This document shows, piece by piece, positions 5,644 to 9,314 of a stretch of 9,314 nucleotides of DNA; the first letter of the stretch is position 1; every line of letters starts with the position of its first letter. Both the position numbers and the translations under genes were made by a program. Below the pieces are notes generated by a model. It saw only the letters and a list, made by a program, of their open reading frames with translations. It had not been told where the DNA came from and did no database searches. The stretch spans positions 1-9,314 of the forward strand of contig JAGVWH010000016.1 of assembly GCA_018304365.1 (NCBI GenBank), in the 5' to 3' direction. Source of the DNA: Nanobdellati archaeon (GTDB lineage Archaea; Nanobdellota; Nanobdellia; UBA10117).

Positions 5644-7026
5644 TTATCTTTCTTTTATCGTTATTGAACTGAATTTATCTTGGGTATAATAGAACTCAAC
5701 ATCTGCTAAAAGGAAAAGCTCTTCAAATTCCTTGCCTTCAAGTTTGTCTTCTGGGAATTTAAATTTAAAGAAAACGTTTTCTTTGAAGCCCGGTTCTAAT
5801 GGTTCAACATCTAAATCCTTTAGTTCGTATTTGCAAGTGTTTGTTGCTGAACTGCAATCGCGCAAATTATTCTTAAGTTTTACCGAAAAATCATTGCCAT
5901 CTTTTACGTATATTAAATCAGTAGGAACTTCGAGAGTTATACTTTTTATAGCTGTTAGTGTTCCGCTGCCTTTATTTTCTATCGTTATACCTAAGAAATG
6001 CGCAACGGTGTTATCATTTGAATTTGCTGGAAATGTATCAGATTCGCCAGATAAGCCTATACCAAGTCCAACAGGCGACGTTGTCTGCCAGGAACGGCGC
6101 TGTTTTATTTCAAAGTGCTGTAATATATCAATATCATCTAAAATTAATCTGCTGTATTCATCATTTTTTATTGCGTAGAGCGTTTTCCCCGATAAAGTTT
6201 CAAAACTATAGTCTAAAGTTACTTTAACTTCTTTTGATACTGTTGTTTTTCCCTTGAGAATATCGTGGGTAATTCCTGAATGTTCGCATGTAAATCTGTT
6301 TGAATATTCTTTGGTTTGCAGTATTGTAGCACAAATTTCTGTTTCGTTATCAAATATTGAAGTTACAAGAGCAGTTACGTTTGGCTTAGCATCCTTAGCA
6401 TCTCTTATTGTTACCGGAACACTTACTATCTTTAATGAACCAACTATTACTATATCATCAGTTGTTTCGCCCGGACTTATCGAAATTATATCTTTGATAG
6501 GTCTAACATTTGTTAATACAACACCTACATCTTTGCCTTCGTATTTAGTTTTTTGAGTATCTGAGCGCCAAGTCTGTGAAAAGTCGTATTGACCAGTTAG
6601 CGCTTGTTTTACTATGTTAATTTCAGCTGTATCTTTTTGAAATACATCTTTTAGTTGCGTTCCAGATATACCGAGTGCAGCACTAAAAGCTTGGCCTCCT
6701 GGCGTGAAAGTCGTAAAAATAAATCCTATTATAAGTGTAACAATAGTTGTTCTAATTCTCTTTCTTTTACTTACCTGTCCATCTCCAGAATTATTGGATC
6801 TCTTTTCCTTAGCTTTTTTACTTACCTGTCCATCTCCAGAATTATTGGATCTCTTTTCCTTAGCTTTTTTACTTACCTGTCCATCTCCAGAATTATTGGA
6901 TCTCTTTTTCTTAGTTTTATTCGCTACAGCGTCTGCTATTGCTACCTCAGGTATTACGTTTTTTATATCTTCAGCCGATATATTAAATCTACTTTCTGCT
7001 GGCAGTTTTCTTATTTGTCTTACCAT
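5644..7026 (-). CDS. Unrecognised single-pass membrane protein with lysine-rich repeats
   Basis: I do not recognise this 460-residue protein. From the ATG at 7026 it has a short N-terminal segment, then a tract of 17-residue repeats rich in K, S, N and G (about 39-89), a basic stop (KRKRIR, 87-92) and one hydrophobic helix (about 93-108). A large beta-rich region follows. By the positive-inside rule the repeats would be cytoplasmic and residues 110-460 external. The external part has four cysteines in two close pairs (C232/C247 and C391/C398), which could form disulfides. Its last 120 residues look like an immunoglobulin-like or archaeal NEW3-type sandwich (pattern-based guess). An in-frame TTG at 7062 could extend it by 12 residues. 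The start lies inside the preceding gene, giving a 38-base overlap. A cell-surface role is inferred. Confidence 0.8.
   Translation of the reverse strand: MVRQIRKLPAESRFNISAEDIKNVIPEVAIADAVANKTKKKRSNNSGDGQVSKKAKEKRSNNSGDGQVSKKAKEKRSNNSGDGQVSKRKRIRTTIVTLIIGFIFTTFTPGGQAFSAALGISGTQLKDVFQKDTAEINIVKQALTGQYDFSQTWRSDTQKTKYEGKDVGVVLTNVRPIKDIISISPGETTDDIVIVGSLKIVSVPVTIRDAKDAKPNVTALVTSIFDNETEICATILQTKEYSNRFTCEHSGITHDILKGKTTVSKEVKVTLDYSFETLSGKTLYAIKNDEYSRLILDDIDILQHFEIKQRRSWQTTSPVGLGIGLSGESDTFPANSNDNTVAHFLGITIENKGSGTLTAIKSITLEVPTDLIYVKDGNDFSVKLKNNLRDCSSATNTCKYELKDLDVEPLEPGFKENVFFKFKFPEDKLEGKEFEELFLLADVEFYYTQDKFSSITIKER
6770..6922 (-). repeat. 51-bp tandem repeat, three units, coding for 17-residue repeats
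   Basis: Units lie at 6770-6820, 6821-6871 and 6872-6922. The first two are identical, and the third matches over about its first 36 bases and then drifts. Each unit encodes 17 residues of the KKAKEKRSNNSGDGQVS type, so changes in copy number keep the frame. Near-perfect DNA identity points to recent expansion. It lies just before the membrane helix of the host protein. Confidence 0.95.
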
Positions 7027-8059
7027 AGCTATTGCTTCTCTTATTGACTTCAATATTTGCAAATCCGAATAATTCGCCTCGCTGGATAGTTAATTTGCAT
7101 TCAAATCGTCCAAGATTAATACTTGTAAATTCATTCGTAGCTATATTAAAATCGTAAATCTTTTCGCTATTTGCTGGAGCAAATGTTAATTCTATTTTTG
7201 GGAAATTTATAATATAATTGCCATTTCTTTCAATCGACCATACCAATTTGTTTTCTGTTTTCAAGTTTTCAAGAGGTAAAGCTAATTCAAAATCAGACGG
7301 CGGAATTCCCTTGTAAAGTTCTATGTCATTCAATGTTATTGTTATTGGAACCTCTGCGCCGTTAGATTTTATGAATGCGATTAATTTAGCTTTTCCGCTT
7401 CCAGCAAGTTCGCTCGTTGTTATATCAAATTTATGTGTGAAACTGCCAGCATCAAAACTTTGCACTATTAATTCCACGTTTTTTAATACATAGATATTTG
7501 GCCGCCAAAAAGCCAAACCAGGATTTGAAGCAGTAAATTTTATTTCGTTAGTTTCTTTTAACAAACTTAATGGAATTGCAATAGAGACTAAATCGCCGAT
7601 TTCACCACTCGTAGTTTTCAAGGTCTTGCCGTTAACCATCACAGACAGAGTTCCAGTACCATATTTGTCAGCTATTTTGAAATTCATTATAACGTCAGCG
7701 ACGTTCTGCGAACTAATTTCAAATTCCAGTATTGCTGGTTTGTTTGCAGTAGTACTTTGAGAAGTAGAAAGTGATGGTGCAAGTATTTTAGAGGAATCCT
7801 CTGGCTTATTAGCGATGCTTACGGTAGATAATTTTCTAGAGAATGCGATAGCATCCGTTTCTATAAAACCAGCAATAGTGCCGGGATTAACGTCAAGAGT
7901 AATCCGGGAATAACCTTCGATACCTAAATTAGCACGTTCTGCTGGAGTTATACTTATTGCGTAGAAAAGTACAGCAGCACCTATTATAATTATTATAAAT
8001 AGTCCTGTTACATTACCTACGTATTCAGTATAGCCGCGCTTACCTATGTCTGTGGCCAT
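6989..8059 (-). CDS. Unrecognised membrane-anchored protein with duplicated beta domains
   Basis: This 356-residue protein is unfamiliar. The N-terminus has a short basic head (GKRGYTE, 6-12) and one hydrophobic helix (about 17-36), so the bulk is likely outside the cell. A KRG-x-x-E motif before the helix faintly recalls archaeal class III (prepilin-like) signals, but polar residues intervene and this is weak. After a serine/threonine linker (about 95-107) come two related beta-rich domains (about 110-200 and 208-295). Each has an F-x-I start, a V-N-G-K or L-N-D-I-E turn, then I/A-x-P-L-x-x-L-K-x-x-N and a closing strand. They resemble small jelly-roll or carbohydrate-binding modules. A third shorter stretch (302-338) starts alike. 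The tail after 340 is basic and overlaps the next gene. Its promoter lies in the divergent 38-base gap with aPelota. Confidence 0.8.
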   Translation of the reverse strand: MATDIGKRGYTEYVGNVTGLFIIIIIGAAVLFYAISITPAERANLGIEGYSRITLDVNPGTIAGFIETDAIAFSRKLSTVSIANKPEDSSKILAPSLSTSQSTTANKPAILEFEISSQNVADVIMNFKIADKYGTGTLSVMVNGKTLKTTSGEIGDLVSIAIPLSLLKETNEIKFTASNPGLAFWRPNIYVLKNVELIVQSFDAGSFTHKFDITTSELAGSGKAKLIAFIKSNGAEVPITITLNDIELYKGIPPSDFELALPLENLKTENKLVWSIERNGNYIINFPKIELTFAPANSEKIYDFNIATNEFTSINLGRFECKLTIQRGELFGFANIEVNKRSNSYGKTNKKTASRK

Positions 8060-8060
8060 C

Positions 8061-8070
8061 TTTTTAAATA
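8061..8070 (+). promoter_or_regulatory. TATA box for aPelota
   Basis: TTTTTAAATA lies 27 bases before the aPelota ATG, measured from its end, with its centre about 31 bases away, as expected for an archaeal core promoter with little or no leader. It abuts the start codon of the divergent membrane-protein gene (8059-8057). Confidence 0.55.
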
Positions 8071-8081
8071 CCAGTTATTTT

Positions 8082-8095
8082 CTATATAAAGCTTA
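8082..8095 (-). promoter_or_regulatory. Promoter (BRE/TATA) for the membrane gene pair
   Basis: On the minus strand this reads TAAGCTTTATATAG, a TATA-like box preceded by an AAGC element, centred about 27 bases before the ATG at 8059. This spacing predicts a leaderless transcript. It faces the opposite way from the aPelota promoter a few bases to the left. Confidence 0.6.
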
Positions 8096-8097
8096 TT

Positions 8098-9147
8098 ATG
8101 AGAATTATTCACTTTAATAAAAGGGAAGGGGTAGCTAAACTAAAGATAAATCTATTGGATGACCTTTGGCATTTATCCAAGATAATTGAACCAAACGATT
8201 TAATCACTGGAAGAATAGAGAGAAAGATAAAATTCAGCGGTTCGGAAGAACGAGCAAAAGCCGAACGGAAATTTTACACTGCTAAAATAAGAGCTGCAAG
8301 AGTTCAATTGGAATCAACTTTTCTTAAAATTTTTGGAGAAATAACAGAAGGTTCAGATGAACTATCAAAAGGCGCACATACTCTCGACGTAAAAGTGGGA
8401 TTTGAAATAAGTATAGAAAAGGATTGGAAAGAATACCAAATTAAAAGACTAAGAGATGCAGAGAAGGCAGCTTCTGCACCTAAAGCACTAATTTGCGCTT
8501 TGGATGACGAGCAGGCAACTCTTGCGGCATTAACTGCTGTCGGAATAAGTTACTTGGGGCAGTTCCAATTAGGTTTAGCCAAAAAAAGATATGTTGAGAA
8601 GGCACAAGAACGAATGCAGGAATTAGTTGCAGAAATAATTAGAATTGAAAAGCAATCAAAACCAGACTATTTGATTTTAGCATCGCCTTTATTTTGGAAA
8701 GAGGAGCTTCTGAAGAAACTCCAGGAAAAAGAATCTAAAATAGGAAATAAAGTCAAACTGGAAAATGTAAGCGCGGGCAGTCGAAGAGGGATTGTAGAGT
8801 TATTGCATCAAGGCGTTCTTGACAAAGTCATAAAACAATCTCAGCTCCAGAAGGAATTCAAACTAGTAGAGAATTTAGTTATAGAAATAGCACGCAAAGG
8901 TCTTGCGACTTACAAATTTGCAAACGTGAAAAATGCAGTAGAAGCCGGAGCAGTTGATGATTTGCTTTTGACGGACAGCTTGATTGCCGATTACAGAGAA
9001 AAAAATAAGTTTGAAGAGCTGGAACAGCTTATTGATGCTGTTGAAGGACAGGGCGGCAAAGTTAATATAATTAGTTCAGATAATGAAGCCGGAGATAAGC
9101 TAGACGGCCTTGGTGGAATTGCAGTATTACTAAGATTTAAGATTTAG
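8098..9147 (+). CDS. pelA: aPelota (Dom34), ribosome rescue factor
   Basis: aPelota is the archaeal Dom34/Pelota protein. With aEF1A it enters the A site of stalled ribosomes and, with ABCE1, splits them. It is related to aRF1 but lacks the GGQ loop, and none is seen here. The 349-residue length is typical. The N-terminal Sm-like domain (about 1-125) opens with MRIIHFNKREGVAKLKI and includes TGRIERKIKFSG (37-48). The central domain (about 130-235) has an ALICALDDEQATLA start (131-143), LILASP (192-197) and VSAGSRRGIVELL (224-236). The C-terminal domain (about 240-349) has NAVEAGAVDDLLLTDSLI (279-296) and ends in GGIAVLLRF (339-347), the family closing motif. The TATA box just upstream and absence of a Shine-Dalgarno sequence suggest a leaderless message. 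The 3' end overlaps a convergent frame by 18 bases. Confidence 0.97.
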   Translation: MRIIHFNKREGVAKLKINLLDDLWHLSKIIEPNDLITGRIERKIKFSGSEERAKAERKFYTAKIRAARVQLESTFLKIFGEITEGSDELSKGAHTLDVKVGFEISIEKDWKEYQIKRLRDAEKAASAPKALICALDDEQATLAALTAVGISYLGQFQLGLAKKRYVEKAQERMQELVAEIIRIEKQSKPDYLILASPLFWKEELLKKLQEKESKIGNKVKLENVSAGSRRGIVELLHQGVLDKVIKQSQLQKEFKLVENLVIEIARKGLATYKFANVKNAVEAGAVDDLLLTDSLIADYREKNKFEELEQLIDAVEGQGGKVNIISSDNEAGDKLDGLGGIAVLLRFKI

Positions 9148-9300
9148 TTTTATCTGTGTGCCTGGTAGTACTTTTACAGAATTTCTTTTTTCTTCCAAGA
9201 GTTTTTCTAGATCTAGTTTCGTACCTTTGAATTCTTTAAACTTAGATATTTTATCTAAAGTTAAGGCCCTATTTATACTAGTATCTAAATAGTCTAACAT
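9130..9300 (-). CDS. Small hypothetical protein, convergent with aPelota
   Basis: A 56-codon frame runs from ATG 9300 to TAG 9132-9130. It starts MLDYLDTSINRALTLDKISK and ends in KVLPGTQIKLNLKS. A purine-rich GAGGA ribosome site precedes the ATG at about 6-7 bases, which supports this start. The frame is also open further upstream to the window edge, so it could be the tail of a longer gene. The sequence is alternately charged and hydrophobic, with a probable helix at 27-40, and no recognisable domain. Its last 18 bases overlap the aPelota 3' end tail-to-tail. A real gene is more likely than chance because of the ribosome site, the otherwise gene-dense region and protein-like composition. Function is unknown. 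Confidence 0.55.
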   Translation of the reverse strand: MLDYLDTSINRALTLDKISKFKEFKGTKLDLEKLLEEKRNSVKVLPGTQIKLNLKS

Positions 9301-9314
9301 TTCAATTCCTCTAT

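Noticed and set aside
5732..6178. 148-codon plus-strand open frame opposite the 460-residue membrane protein
   Set aside because: No recognisable protein features; the minus frame has a membrane helix, paired cysteines and beta pattern, while this one reads as its complement.
6655..7072. Plus-strand open frames with hydrophobic repeats (e.g. LTCPSPELLDLFSLAF) over the 51-bp repeat
   Set aside because: The repetition comes from the DNA repeat being open in several frames. Only the minus frame continues as a plausible full-length protein.
1..9314. tRNA, rRNA or insertion sequence
   Set aside because: No cloverleaf-like segment, rRNA motif, transposase frame or terminal inverted repeats were seen.

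Overview
The window is a compact, AT-rich stretch of archaeal chromosome. This rests on archaeal-type L21e, L31e, L39e and S19e, aIF6, prefoldin alpha, RpoF (Rpo4), aPelota, archaeal SRP54/FtsY, and TATA-like boxes about 25-30 bases ahead of start codons. Tight packing, overlapping genes, a shortened version of a usually larger ribosomal gene cluster and charged protein tails suggest a small-genome, DPANN-like archaeon. That lineage call is inference and no phylum is assigned.

Almost everything is on the minus strand, read right to left. From 8059 to 5644 lie two unrecognised membrane-anchored proteins whose genes overlap: a 356-residue protein with two or three related beta-rich domains, and a 460-residue protein with a lysine-rich repeat tract before one membrane helix and a likely external domain. 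From 5588 to 80 runs a translation and protein-targeting cluster: S19e, L39e, L31e, a 228-base spacer, aIF6, prefoldin alpha, FtsY, SRP54, L21e and RpoF. L39e (59 residues) and L31e are each joined to the gene before by a 4-base ATGA overlap. The order matches the classical archaeal S19e-L39e-L31e-aIF6-PfdA-FtsY-SRP54 neighbourhood, but PDCD5 and LX/L18Ae are absent from their usual places.

On the plus strand aPelota (8098-9147) is transcribed away from the membrane pair, from a 38-base divergent intergenic region that seems to hold one promoter per direction. Its 3' end overlaps a small convergent minus-strand frame (9300-9130). A possible partial gene enters at the left edge (55-1).

The least ordinary element is the L31e-aIF6 spacer. 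It holds three copies of a two-bulge hairpin (4337-4364, 4386-4413, 4437-4470). The outer stem is identical in all three, while the inner stem of one copy differs in sequence and length yet still pairs. This looks like a structured RNA leader, a regulatory site array or a small RNA. It is the best candidate for something undescribed. The cluster as a whole joins ribosome assembly (S19e, L21e, L31e, L39e, aIF6), ribosome rescue (aPelota), chaperoning (prefoldin), co-translational targeting (SRP54, FtsY) and transcription (RpoF).
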